The notes beneath the pieces are model-generated. The model saw nothing but the letters and a program-made list of their open reading frames with translations, did no database searches and was not told the DNA's origin. A stretch of 64,000 nucleotides of DNA from Dirofilaria immitis (lineage: Eukaryota > Nematoda > Chromadorea > Rhabditida > Onchocercidae), in NCBI GenBank assembly GCA_024305405.1, contig JAKNDB010000067.1, positions 1,072,001-1,136,000 of the forward strand, given 5' to 3'. This document shows, in pieces, positions 27,716 to 41,300 of this stretch. Made by a program: the position numbers and the translations under genes. Position 1 is the first letter of the stretch. Every line of letters begins with the position of its first letter.

Positions 27716-30700
27716 GATAATGAAATGATTTAGGATTACCTTTCACTAAAAACTTTAAAAAAAAATTTAATTTACTCGGTTTCCATCACATACAGTTATT
27801 TTGTTTTTCTATGAAAAAAAAAAAAAAAAAAAAAACAGCACATGCTTTCTCCTCTTATCGTACTTTTTCTCTTATGGTTGGTGAATGATTCTTTTAAATT
27901 CTCTATTTTTAATATTGCTTTTTCTAGCAAAACGACGAACATTTCATCCGGTTCCATCCACTTCAACTCCGCAATCATTAATTACTCAAATAACAAAAAA
28001 TTCGCAAAATGGAATAAACGTAAATGGAACGAATGTCAGTGTAAGTGATTCCTATGCAGCTGATAGTTATGATGATACTGCAGAATACGTTCCCATGGTA
28101 AGTTTTTTTTTGCTTGATTACGATTATTAGATGTTTTACTAAGATTTTAAAATTTGTTTCTAATTTTATTGCTATTAATTTTTTATTTGTTCCATTATTA
28201 ATAATGATTAGCGTAAGTTTTTTTAAATTTTTTGTTAAGTTAAATTGCTTGAAGTATAACTGTTGATCAAAATTCACTGTCTTTCATCGTTAAATTAGGA
28301 TATGGTAAATTGAAACTTTATTCGTGGTAAAGGTTGACTAATCCATATATTAATTTATTTAAAGAAATTTTTCCAAATTTAAAGATTTTTCGGATCTAGA
28401 GATTAATGGTGTTTTCAGTTTTTCTACCATTTTTTCTTTGTTTTTGTTTTGAATTAATTAAAAGTGTTGCGTACGTTGATACCAAAACCTGTTAACGAAA
28501 ATTTATGTAAGAGAAAGTCTGACGCAAAGCAATAATTCAATTTTCAAAGTGTATATTATCATTGCTGCGGTTAAAAACCTCATAATTGAATCCACTCACT
28601 GGATCTAGTGCATTAATTGGCTGAGAATTAGGCTTCTAGACTAATATTGTCTAGTTTTTCCTATTTTTACTATTTCTTTAATATCCACATTTCCTTTTCT
28701 TTTTTTGAAAAAAAATTTAATATAACTAAATTGAATGTATTATTGTCTATATATGTAATACTCATGCCGTACGTTGAAGAAAGTTCATCACTCGTGTGAA
28801 GTATGGAATAAAGTAACTTCATGAAATATGTCTAGTAATAGTTAGGAATAATCGTTGGATTATCCATAACCTCTTTCCATAAGCTAATTTTTCATTTTTG
28901 TGATTTATATCTGTTTAATATTTAGATGATTTGACATGCTATCTCATACTATTCGTTCAATTTAATTCATAATCATAAAAAGTTTTACTTATGTTTTTGA
29001 GGTGCGACTTACTGTCCAAAAACATATAAAAATCAAATTTGTCAAGCACTGAGAAAAAAACTGTAACAAAAAAAAAGAAATTTTTATTTTTGAACAGGAA
29101 ATATAATAAAAGTCAAACAAATATTATCTAATTTTTTGAGCCAGAACTTGGAAGAAGAAAAAAATTGAGCGTAAAGATTCATGTTTGCTTAATAAACTTT
29201 TTTTGTATTAAAATGTAGAATTTGTATTAAAATTTATTTTCATTTTTCCTTTTAATCATCCAAATTTTGTTGGTAGTTTTTGATTATTTGGATTAAAAAT
29301 GTAGGACATTTTTCTTGAACAAATGATTAATCACTCCTCCTTAATTTGACCATGAATTTACTTGGTTTAAATGGAACAGTTAATTTGAAATAAGCAAAAA
29401 AATGGAATCGGAAAATGCCTTGTGATTTTAAATGCAAGAAAAAGTGAGATACCGAAATTCGAAACATTGAATAACAGAGTCCGAAAATATCGAAACGCAG
29501 TATAAAACCGAAACTGTAAGAGTTGAACTTTAAAGATATAAAGGGATTTTTATCATTAAAAACAATTAGAAAAGTTATTATTTCTTTAAACTTTTATGAT
29601 TCCGAATAATGGTCATTAGTTAGCAAATTTTCAACATTTTAGAAAGAATAAGAAAGTCTAGTGTATACACAATGTTTTTGAGAATGAAATATTTCTGAGA
29701 AAAAGATGGAATTTCAGCAACTCTCCGACAAATTATTGTTACCTCCAGTGCGTCCGTGTGATGGAGATAAAAAATGTCTTATTATTGATTTGGATGAAAC
29801 ATTGGTTCATTCTTCATTCAAGGTGAATTTTTGCAAATTTATGCATACTCATTTTTTTAATAGAAAACTCAGGTTTGTCTAATTCATTTTGGTGCAAACC
29901 CATGATAGTCATTCCACATGTTGATCGATCGATATTCAAAACTTTAAAAATTGATTCTATGATTAGAATACTTTTTACGCATAATATAAGAATGAAACTA
30001 AAGTTTTTTCATTCTCGTTTGAATTTCATAGCAACTGCTAAATTAGAAAATGCTGTCAAGCTACTGAATGATCCTGTTCAAGGAGTTCCTTTTAGAAAGA
30101 TGCATGATTTTTATCATCATTTTAACCACATATTTAAAAAAATATGAACATATTTCAGCCGGTGAAGAATCCGGACTTTATTATACCGGTTGAAATCGAT
30201 AATGTTATTCATCAAGTTTATGTGTTGAAACGGCCTTATGTAGATGAATTTCTGGAAAGGATAGGTGACAAGTTTGAATGTGTATTATTCACAGCCAGCC
30301 TTGCCAAAGTATTTTTTCTCATGAATTGCGATTTGTAAAAGAAAATTTGTAGCAAGATAAAAAAATTTTCGAATCCTTAAATTCTGAGAATTATGTAAAA
30401 ATATTGTTGAACAATATTCTTGAAAATAAAATGAGAAGGGATAAGGAATATGTGATATTGCACATTTTCAACAGAAATAGTGAGGAATGATTACCTAATA
30501 ATTACCTAATTAAGAAGTACTAGCATGAATATGTGGAAATTTATTAAATATTTGATATTTTTGAGTGTTTTTATTTATAAGCAGTAATTTTTAACTGAAA
30601 TAGCAGATTTATGGTTTATACAACTTTCATATTTACTCTATACGACTCTTTATTTTGGTTCTGACCAAGATCTTTTTGGCGCTGTGAATAAAAAACAAAA

Positions 30701-31643
30701 TATAAAAAACAAACGAAATATTTTCAACCAACAGAAATCAACATTATTAATGAATGTTAAGTAATGTAGTGATGATGAATAAATTATTCCTGAAATAATA
30801 TTCCGAAACTCTTTATGGATTTCAGTATGCCGATCCGGTTGCTGATTTCTTAGATAAACGAGGTGTATTTCGCGCACGATTATTTCGAGAATCTTGTGTT
30901 TTTCATAAGGGTAATTACGTCAAGGTTTGCTTTAGTTTTTTTATCAAGTGGTCATTTCTAGAATGTTTTTTCCAGAATTATTTAATATTTATCTCATAAC
31001 TGTGAGTATCGTTTGGCCTAGAGAGTAATTTAGTAGTAATCAGATGAGAATAACTGAGCTAGAATCGAATTTTTCTATTATTTCATTTGCTCATCAAATT
31101 TTTCAGGATTTGACAAGGCTTGGACGCGATCTAAAGAAAGTAATCATTGTGGATAATTCACCAGCTAGTTACGCTTTTCACCCCGATAATGCAGTATGTT
31201 TCTTTCTGGATCCTTTTTTTTTCATCTGATGATGAGAAAACAAAAGTACTCTTAGTGGTCCCCATTTTTTTGACATTGATTCTTTAGGATGAATTCAAAT
31301 TATAGAAATATGATATGAATCCTGGTAAATTTTAGAATTATAACAGACTTCATTTTTCATTGATTTGTATTTGTTGTTCTCAAAACTCGGAAAACTTTTT
31401 TAATTAAAATAATGAACAGGAAGAATTTGTAATAGTCATCATCCCTCGAAAACGACGTTTTTATTTCAGGTTCCGGTGCAAACATGGTTCGATGATGCAA
31501 ATGATGTTGAATTATTAGATATAATCCCAGTCCTGGAACAACTTGCTGAGGTAGATAGTATTTATACGGTGCTGAGAAATAGTAACGATGATATACGTCG
31601 AAGTATTTTATCGGAACAGAATGAAAATAGTAGGTCATTTTGA
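25123..31643 (+). CDS. scpl-1: SCP/CTDSP-type RNA polymerase II CTD phosphatase
   Basis: The family removes phosphate, mainly from Ser5 of the RNA polymerase II C-terminal repeat, using the DxDxT nucleophile motif. Eight exons join in phase: about 25123-26116, 27533-27649, 27928-28097, 29718-29822, 30159-30308, 30826-30924, 31107-31193 and 31470-31643 (TGA). The first large exon encodes about 330 Ser/Asn-rich, probably disordered residues. Exon 2 has the basic, Cys-rich patch typical of SCPs before the catalytic domain ([11 protein letters not shown]). Exon 4 has the catalytic [12 protein letters not shown]. Exons 5-8 carry [65 protein letters not shown] and TWFDD, close to vertebrate CTDSP1. 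The start codon was not found: the first exon is open back to a TAG at 25120, which could itself be part of an acceptor. The symbol follows the C. elegans orthologue and is inferred. Confidence 0.92.
26867..27110 (-). pseudogene. pccB: Decayed bacterial-type propionyl-CoA carboxylase beta (pccB) fragment
   Basis: On the minus strand, inside the first intron of the CTD phosphatase gene, about 80 codons match the carboxyltransferase core of propionyl-CoA carboxylase beta. In order: [51 protein letters not shown] and [12 protein letters not shown], then HGAKIL. The reading is broken by a TGA after MHLAG, a frameshift between RKAA and RFCDAF, and another before HGAK. No splice sites flank it. ANQ and LAG are forms I associate with alphaproteobacteria rather than with animal PCCB (GNQ, SGCLDI), so transfer from Wolbachia is my preferred reading. 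A decayed copy of the worm's own mitochondrial PCCB is not excluded. Confidence 0.75.
27241..27284 (+). other. Orphan exon-like segment in the CTD phosphatase intron
   Basis: A 44-bp open segment lies between a good acceptor (GCAATTTCAG) and a consensus donor (GA|GTGAGT). It contains an ATG eight bases... in frame ([11 protein letters not shown]). Its phase does not fit the exon at 27533, so it could be a non-coding 5' exon or a decoy. Confidence 0.2.
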
Positions 31644-34600
31644 AATGTTCTATTCATATTGGTTTTGTGTGTTAATATTTAAATGTAATTAATGCGTTCT
31701 TGGAATCGTCAGTGAATACATTAAAATTATAAATTGTGATAAAGATGGAAGGAATTCCGATCTCAGTTCGCTTTATCTGAAAGCAATGTAAGAAAAATTG
31801 ATCGTTTCAAATACGTGGCTTTCGAGTTTGATCATTTGAGTTTTGATCTGTAGTTATTAATTTTCAGTTTAAAGTATTTTTATTGTTATTTTAATTATTT
31901 TTTAATCAAAATCAGAATGTGATCTGATTTTCCAGATTGCCTTAATTATACACAATTATTCATTGTTTCTTGTTGTTTCCTTCTATTTTCTCTGAAGTTT
32001 TTGTTTATGTGCTTATATTTTTGCTCTCTTATGATATTGATTATTGTTCAGTTTTTGATAGAAACCTTGTTTTTATATGTCATATACTTTGTTTTTATAT
32101 GTCATATATATTTCTTGATTTGTTTTTAACAGAGTTTCTATCAAATCCATATATCGAATATATATTTAAATTCACGGAACAATCGACTCCATTTCCAGCA
32201 GCTCTTGATATTATCTAGTACTGATGTGGTGAAGTAGAAAATATATATTCATGTTTTTAACTAAGTGAAGCAGTACTGATTTAAACAACTGCAGCAACAG
32301 AAACAAGGAAAATGCAGAAAATATTGGATCCTTTTTCTGATTATATATTCTGCACTATTTGGTAATTAGTGTTGAAAGTTTTTGTAAAATTATCTTCCTT
32401 TGTTTCGTCTCCAATCCATATCAACTCTTTTTGTGTGCCTTCTGTGCTGTTTAGTTTTGTTTAGTTTTGCATTTTCACTAGTTAAAAATTTAATTTTTCA
32501 CTTGCTCTTTTCGCTTCAAACTACAACCAAAGGAACGATTTTTTTTGATTAGAAGGATAATTCGGATCTGAATTTGAAAAAGAAAAGGAAAATAAAGTAA
32601 GAGGATCTGGATTTGAACAAAAACGAAGATATTCGGATCTGAATTTGTACCAAAAAAAGAAGATAGTTCGGATCTGAATTCCTGTTATGCATTAATTGTA
32701 TTTGAGATTTAAAACTAATTGTTTAATACATTGGGTAGTTATTTAACTGTTTTGTTTTCAAAAAAAATTTTTTTAGTTATTAATCTTAAATAACAGATCT
32801 TCCCATCAATCCAATGAATTTTTCATATAAGGAGCAAAAAAAAAAAAAATTGTTTATTTGGCAAACTCTGAAGAAATTTCTACAGAAATGAAATGAATGA
32901 TGAAATTGGTGAAAAGCATTTTATGAATTATGTGTATATATTATGTATGTACACATCCTAAACGTGCCTTTTTGAAATGTTACTTTCATTTTTATGAACA
33001 CTATCATTGCAAAGTTTTGAAATGTTTGTCTGAAAAAAGTTAATTTAAAATATGATGAGATGCATTAACTAATAATATTTGACACTTGACATATTTAAAT
33101 AATAAAATTAAAATAAAAGGCAATTCAACACGAATAATTTTGTCAACAAAACATAGTAACCAAGATTAATCGTATATATTCTAGATCTGTTTTAATTAAA
33201 CCGTAATAATTTGATGAATAAATCGTATTAAATATAAATTTTGATTCTAAATTCAAATCCTTTATTATTAGAATAGCAAATGAAAAGTGTTATCATAATG
33301 ATGAAATTTGAATGAAAATGATTACTATACGAACAAATTTTTGTTATTGGTGCAGTGGTGAAATGATTATGCAAATGATTATGTACTCGAACGGATACCT
33401 ATTAAAATAATTCTCGAAAAGTGAATTTCAATCATTATAACATAGAGTGGTTCAAATTTACTTTTATCAGCAAGTTAGAATTTTGTAATTTTTCTGATAG
33501 CTATCATCTTCTGTATTATTCGATAAAACGAAATAAAACTGATAACTATTATCAGTTATTCGTATAAATTAGAAAAGACAATTTTAAATTTATGCGGTGC
33601 ATTTTCGTAATTCAGATAATTTAGGATTATGACTTCTCTTTTTTCTCTTTCTCTAGTATATCAGATTTATAATTTTTCATCATATGAATAATCAAAGTGA
33701 TTATCAATATATTAAATGATATGAACATATAATTGAGAAGTTTTGAAGATAATAAGGTTGGAGTAAAAATTAGAGATGTTGAAATTATGAAATTTTAGCA
33801 TATTTCTTTGTAATAAGTAGATGAATGGAGGATGTTTGATTTATTTTTGAATTTCTAAAACACTTCATTTTGTCAAAGGGTTATTACATCATGCAATAAT
33901 TTAGAAAAAAAAATATTGTATTATCATAATGGTTCCGGACTATTCTATTCTTGTATTTCATATCGATATGAAGGAAGGATCGAATGATTTCTTGTGCAAA
34001 AGGTGTGGCATTTGTTGAGATTAGTTTATTGCAAATATTACAGGTATCTATCGACACCCATATTGAAATGACTTCTGGTCTTTTAAAAATTGCTTTCTAC
34101 GGTAATTAAAATGAGCAATCCTAAATTATGTCTGATATTACCATTAATTAATTTTTCTTTTGTTTTTGTTTTATTTTCAAGAGTTTGAAGACTAAGCAAA
34201 ATCTACAAAATAACTAAAATTTGTTATTCAAAGTTTTTTCTCTAGATTAATATGCAACAACATTATGGATCAAAATTGTTTAATAAATCATTCATAATTT
34301 TACCTTAATTTGTTGAACTTATGTGCTACTATAATTTAACAATGAAATTTTTCGAAGTTAATTTTCTGAGATCAATCATGATCATTCACAATTGAGTATT
34401 ATAAAAAAGCTTATATGACCTGATATGAAATTTAGCAATGCAGCAATTGGCTATTTCATTCATCATCATCATTCCTAGGCTCAAAAACATATCTTCGTTT
34501 AAAACAGTTGAAGATATCAAAATAATGGATATTAATTTCTCATCTAAATTAATATATAAAATCCAATTTTCTTATCATTTTGATAAAAAAAATGCGAAAA

Positions 34601-37146
34601 ATTGATGATTTTATACGAAACTTCCGAACCATTTCAAAGCATTAATTAAAATATTCATATAAAATTTAATACTATATTAATTAAAGCATTCATTTAAATC
34701 AATTTTCAGGTATATCTTAGAAGGAACTAATGATCTCGGGAAAAGCTATTAATAAACAAACATGAAGGATTCAATAAATTAGTCTAAAATCTTCGAGATG
34801 GAAAAGAAAAACTTTAACTACTTTCAGAAAAGAAACTTTATGAGGTTGCATTCTGAAGTCATAAAATTCATATATTTGAAATGTCGCATCACCTTGTCGC
34901 AAGTGCGATATTGTCTAAATGAAATTTTCGCAATACAGAAATTCCAATTCAATTTACTATAAATTAGCAGTGATAATGACGGTGAAATTATCATAAGAAC
35001 TTCAAAAATATTGAATGCCTTTCTGGAAGTATAATCATACTTTTGACGGATTATTGTATTATTCGATTTAACAAATCATCATCATCAATCAAAAATCAAT
35101 TAATATTTAGTTGCTTGATAAGCTGAATTATTCAACTATATCATATAATTGATTTAGATCAATATTTATGAATATAGCTATTGATTCCAAATTTGTATGC
35201 AAAACAGGTGAAAATGTATTAAGAATATCGAAAATGATATCACTGTCAAAAATATTTCTTCATTTGTTCTGCAACAATTTTCAAGGACTCTCTGCATGCC
35301 AATTAAAATCATGAAGACAATTGTAACTGATACTGATACTGTAACTGATCATTTCATTGAAGAGATGTATTGAAATGATGGGTGCTTTTTTATTACACTA
35401 TAAAATAAACACAAAAATTATATAAGTTTATGATAAAATAACTTATGTCTGATAATAGTTTACTATTATTGCCTCATTATCAATCGTTTCATCATTATAT
35501 TACTGTTAATTATAATTGACGATATTTAACATTCTCTTTTAAGCATACTTATGATTTACAAATTACAAACTTTACAATTGAAGATTTATATTTGATATTA
35601 AAATTTATCTGAATATATGTATTATAATAATAAATTTATATAAGATTGATTATAATTGCGATTTATATTAGTTTGATTTTCTATTTCAATATTTTTTTAT
35701 CGTGAATATTTTAATATATTACAGAATTATTTTTATCTATTTTCTATGAATTTAAATTCATTCACTTTTTTTTGATAATTATTTGTATATTTTGTTATTT
35801 TATTTTCTTTGATTTAAAAAAAAAGAGAAAATTTTCTAAAAATTATATAGTTAAATTTTTTGTTTGTTTAAGAATCTAAATAAATTTCATGAATCATTAT
35901 CAGAAATTAATATTTTTCTTATCAAAGACTACATTCTACATTAAAAGTATTGATAAGTAAAATGAATCAATCATATATTCATATTTCACTAGCATGAATA
36001 ATTGCTTATTCGGTAATAATAGTTATATGAGATTATTAGCATAAATATTAGAAATGTTATGTAACTAATGTTTAAATTAAATTTCAATTAAAATCTCTCG
36101 ATCATTCTAAAATTCGAAAGTATGAAAAATGAAGAAAAAAAAAGATAGAACTTGCCAAATTGAACAATTTATTAAGCATATAATAATTTCTGACATAATT
36201 TTTTGTTAAAAAAACTTTCCTATATCAATTGAGAATCAACCTAAATTATATTATTATTCTCAAATAACAATCATAAATTCCGCGCACTTCACCAATAATC
36301 TAATCATAAATCAGACAATGATGAAAAATTTGAAATGAATAAATAAGTTTTCTATAAAAAAAAAAAAAAAAACGAAGAAGAAAAAAAAGACTGATCAATA
36401 TCATATGGATAAAAGAAGCATTAGCAAAATGAATCATTTCAAAGTTCTATAAAATATTGCAATTCAGGTTTTAAATTTTCCAAAATTTACAAGCCAAGGT
36501 AATTTATTATTATTTCGAATGTGTCAGGCAGTAGTTATATGAAAGGTAAACCAGCTCCTTTTCAACAAATTGATTAACTTTTTGCTCAAATTACATTATT
36601 TGTTCCGATTTTGTGGCTATAAAAATGATCAATTTTTGAAAGCACAATACAAACCAACAAGTTCAATTGCAAATTTTCCTTAATAATTTTTTCGGCCTTT
36701 CTTATAATTAATTTTCCTTTCATTATATTTATTTTAGCCTTTTATTAGATCAAAAATTTTCCATCTAAATTTCGATCATCATATATATATATATATATCT
36801 TATATATATATATTTTATATTTATCATATATCATAACAAATAATAATATTTCTGAAGCATAGCTAAATATTTGTCAACGCAAGGGATTATTATTAAAAGA
36901 TTGCTTTGCTTCTCAGGCTAAAAACGATGATTTGAAGTAAAAATAATTGACTTTTATAAAGTTTTATAAAACAAATCTCAAGCGAAATTAGACGGAGTAT
37001 TTTAGCAATAAAGATTTTTAGGACATAAAATAATGATGATACAAAATTGATAAACATTTACAATAAATAATATAGTAATCATTTAGAGATGTAAATTATC
37101 ACTCTAATTAGGTATATATTATTTGATATCGTTAAATCAATTTTCA
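31644..37146. other. Intergenic DNA; one possible alternative final exon near its start
   Basis: At 32133-32218 an open segment follows the acceptor TTTTTAACAG and ends in TAG. It would join in phase to a GTAGGT donor at 31630 of the phosphatase gene, replacing the last few residues with ...PYIEYIFKFTEQSTPFPAAL. At 32562-32681 the word TTCGGATCTGAATTTG recurs three or four times at about 30-50 bp spacing. The rest (32.7-37.1 kb) is AT-rich with (TA)n at about 36780-36812. I see no gene there. Confidence 0.45.
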
Positions 37147-37164
37147 GGAAAGATCGGGAGGAGG

Positions 37165-37704
37165 ATGATTTCTGAAAGAAAAATTTTGATATTTATTGCA
37201 ATAAATATCTTAGCAGTAGCAATAGTCGTCGATACATTACCATATGGATATGCTCGACCTCCATCTGTAAAAAGTTGAAGAAAGAAAACCATATAAAGGT
37301 ATACCTATTTCGGATAGTAGAATTGATATTGAATCAAGTTTTCGTGGAGGAGAATATGGGCAGGATATGGAAATTGAAAAAGGTTTCCCTGATGAAGGTA
37401 GAGATATTTATGATATGATTTCTCATTTAAAAAATTCAAAATAACTTGCATAATTCTCTTAAAAATATTGAATGAATTTTCTAACATTTTTTTTTCCCAA
37501 TCATTCATTTCTAATTGTTACATTCTTTTTATTTAAAACACTTAATTGCAATTTGATGATATATCGATGTTCTTTGCAGTTGTAACAACACGCAAACCTT
37601 ATGTACCTCCTCCTATCATAGAACCACGTGATAGAGGATATGAAGGTGTCGGACGGAATGGTGGTGGACGCAGAATTTCGTATAGTCGTCGCAGTTATAA
37701 ATAA
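37165..37704 (+). CDS. Small secreted basic protein, two exons, one frame break
   Basis: A TTTTCAG site at 37141-37147, just upstream of the ATG, suggests trans-splicing. The protein begins MISERKILIFIAINILAVAI, a clear signal peptide, followed by a Pro-rich junction (ARPPS). In exon 1 (37165-37397) the frame shifts at an A-run, 37269-37273: before it the frame reads ...RPPSVK, after it VEERKPYKGIPISD continues open to the donor at 37398. Reading straight through gives a TGA, so one base too many in the A-run is likely. Exon 2 (37580-37704) adds a Pro-rich then Arg/Gly/Tyr-rich tail (PYVPPPIIEPRDRGYEG) and ends in TAA. Total is about 115 residues. No family is recognised; it could be an excretory or cuticle-associated nematode protein. 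Confidence 0.6.
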
Positions 37705-38351
37705 GAGTATTATCATCACTTATTATCATCACCTGTATTTACAAATTCAAAAGCACTAGTGTCTTTTTGATTCATATCTTTCAGTATCAACATTTGTATG
37801 ACGCATATGAATTATTCCAACAGTAATTTCATCTCCATTATTGTTTCATAAAATTTTTCAGAAACAAATTTTTTGGCGTCTTATCACTAGTTTAAGAAAA
37901 ATAATTTTATTGAAATAAAAAAAAATATACACAGAACCACATGGGATAAAAACGTTTGCAATCAGCAATTTGTTGGCAATTTGTTGGAAAACTAAAAATA
38001 GCCTTTTGAAAATGAGAAAAATAAGGCTAGCTCGCTGACAATTTAGAGAGGTATTTCTCTTTGAAATGCCTTCCACATATAAAATTAATAAAAATATACT
38101 CATCAGTGATCAGATATACTTTTGCACACGGAAATGGGATGATACAATTCAGGCAAAGTTATCACAAGCATTACAGTACTTCAACCACACAACAAAAAAT
38201 TATTTTTCTATGATTGATTCAACAGCTTAAATATTTATCAAAATTTTAATCCAGAAATTAGAGTTATGAATTTTCAATTGAAAAAATTTGATATTTAAAG
38301 ACGCATATAATACAAAATGCAAGTATACAGGAAAAACTTAGTTGCTGTACT

Positions 38352-41300
38352 TCACAAAATAATTGGTAATGATGGATCACGTGGAACTAGACCTAAAGAT
38401 TGTAGAACTACTTGACATGCTTGAGCTTTCCCAGTCTTTTTACTGGTTGATGCGATAGACGGTTGATATTCAACACCATTAACAATAGCCTACAACATGA
38501 AAACCTTATTAAAGAAAAATGAACCATACTAAAATATCTAAAATTTGGTTTCTTTTCGGACCTATTTTAATAATATTATAGAAAAGCCCATGCTTTTATT
38601 GATATTCAACGACAATAGCTAACTAAAAATATTAACATTTTCTTACCTTCCACAGGAATCTACGATTATTCGAGGGACCACTCTCCAAACATGTGAATTG
38701 TGGGACATGCCATCGCTTCTTCGAACAAAGTTCCATAAGAACAGATACTGGATGTTTCCCTGAAATATGGTCATTTTGTTTTCTTATTATATAACTTAAC
38801 GAATTAAGAAACATTCAAAAATTCTATTTTTACATAAAGAATTATATCAATTTCTATTAGAAGATCATAAAATCATACGAAGGAAGTCAAAAAGTTAAAA
38901 ATCAAGAGTTATACCAGCTATTTTTTCAGAATTTGTGCGTAACTTTTTGATTCTGAAAGTTCTTCTGTCGCCACCAAACCTAAAAATCTAGTTGCAGTTG
39001 TTAGTATGTATGGATTGAAAATCATTTAATCATAAAATTACATGAAGCAAAATCTTAAAATAAATGAGTTTTTTATAATTGTGTCACTTAGTGTATATCC
39101 TTCCCATATATCTGGACAAATTCAGCTAAAACACTACCTAAAAAAATAATATTATTTATAAACCTTTCCTGTCCGATTTAATATCCAAAACCAGCGGTTC
39201 AAGTGGACCATCTCTTCCCTTTCCTAAGCCTTCACCAGGTGTCCAACCCATTTTTTGCATCAATTTTAAACCTACACCACTGTTGATAGCATTCGTTTGT
39301 TTCAAAAAATCCTAAAATATAATGAATTAAGATAAAACATACAAAAATTTGAAGAATAAAATTTAAAAAAACTAAAAAGCCGTACACAAACTTACGCCAG
39401 CGGCCATATGATCACTAGGTCAAAAAGGTCAAAACATCAGCTACAGTGGAAATAAATTCTTTCCCATCATCAATTACTGCTCAGCAACACCTAAATAATT
39501 TCTGTCCATGATCAATGACACGAGTTGCAAGATATGCATAAACAGCGCATGACAGTACAGGGATGATAGAATAGGTCAATATAAGGATTATTTTCAAAAA
39601 GCAAAAATATTTGAACAAGATTTGACATATTCAAATTGATATATAAAAAACCCTACTATTCACTCAATGCATTATCTACTAATTCATCTCTCAGTATCCG
39701 ACTAAATTGCTAATACACAATTATTTTTACTTTGGAACAATTTGTTCGATATGTTTTTCCATCTTGTAAATAAACATATGCATATATATATATATAATTC
39801 AAAAACCTAAAACCTCTAATAGAAGGGAAAACCTGTTACCATATGCGCAAAAAATGCAACTCGTGTCATTAAGACCATTAACAATCTATTTGAAGTAGAT
39901 AATTGTTCGTCCATTTTCAGCCATTTTTCTCCACAGCAACTAAGCAGAACCATCAAATTTGAAGCACACCGGTCGAATAACCGGACCAAAATATGAAGTC
40001 GATTATAATGCATCCACTGTGAACCATTTCAAATATTGATAATCTAATAAGTAATATAAAATTTTTAATTTCTTTCAATCAAAATTATTGGTGCCAAGAA
40101 AGCCAGTAAATGGAATGTTAAATGAAGTGAACAGGCTTTATTGGCACCTGATACACTCGGAAAAAGCGTAAAAACAATATATCTGATTAATCAAGCATAA
40201 ATGCTGAATCTAACGCATTATTAATGCATTTGGACAATAAATCGAGGATATTTTAAAAATTTCAGAAATTAAAAGCAAAAATTAAAATATGTAAAGGCTG
40301 CAAGTAAACCTTGATTTCTAAAAGGAATTGTTACATTCGATTGAAAGAACTGCTGGGAAAGGTTTGGACTGTTTGTAGCAAAAGCTTGAAGGACAATAAT
40401 GTTCATTGATATGTTTAAAATCTGCTGTTTTCGAAGATCTGATCTTCTGCTTATTGGAATTTTTACCAAAATTTATTTTTCCCAATATATCAAAACATTT
40501 TAAACAAAAATATTCGTTAGATAATATGTTGGTCGAAATATTCCAAGACAGTGTCAGCATTATTTCAGCGACGTGAGAATATTTAACATCAATGCTTGTC
40601 CAGTAATGATCCCTGCACTTAAAGTTCGCCTATTAATTTTTGTTAATTTTCCATACCGAAAGAAATAGAAGAAACGAGGGCTATTTTTCAGATCATTTCA
40701 TTCTTCATTATAAGCTCATCGATATTCACAATGGATATAAATAATGCAAGATATAATGGAATTTTTGACAAGAGAATACATTTATGCATTAAAAATTCAT
40801 TCCCTACTGAGCTGAATAAATCGTCACCAATCGATTGCTGATCAGATATAATAAAAAACTCCTCCTATTAGTGCAATAAATCAACCTAGTCGATTTAATC
40901 AAAAACGAATTTGTTTTCCCATTTACATTTTGAAGTAAAAAATGTTTAAAGTTGCCGCAATTCTTACAAGCGCTTTCACTATAGCAGCACGCCTTTATCC
41001 TTGAAACCTAAGATTCATATTGAAATGAGTGTGAAGGACAACATGGCCTCATTACACACCACTGAATTTTCCACCGGTAATTGCCTCACGATAAAAACAT
41101 TGCTTGGAGTGTAAAAACGCTAAGCAACACAAAAGCGATTTGTGATTTTCTTCAACATTGTATAGGATCCAAATGATTTCTAAAGGACCTCATGACAAAA
41201 CCATCAAGATCATAGTAATATGTTTTTTTTTTTTTTAAAGTAGATTTCGTAGTTCAAACCGGAACAAAACCTCACAGAATAAAAACCTTGGAACTTATAA

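Noticed and set aside
27438..27746. Minus-strand 102-codon open frame as a gene
   Set aside because: It is the antisense shadow of CTD-phosphatase exon 27533-27649 and a (TA)n run.
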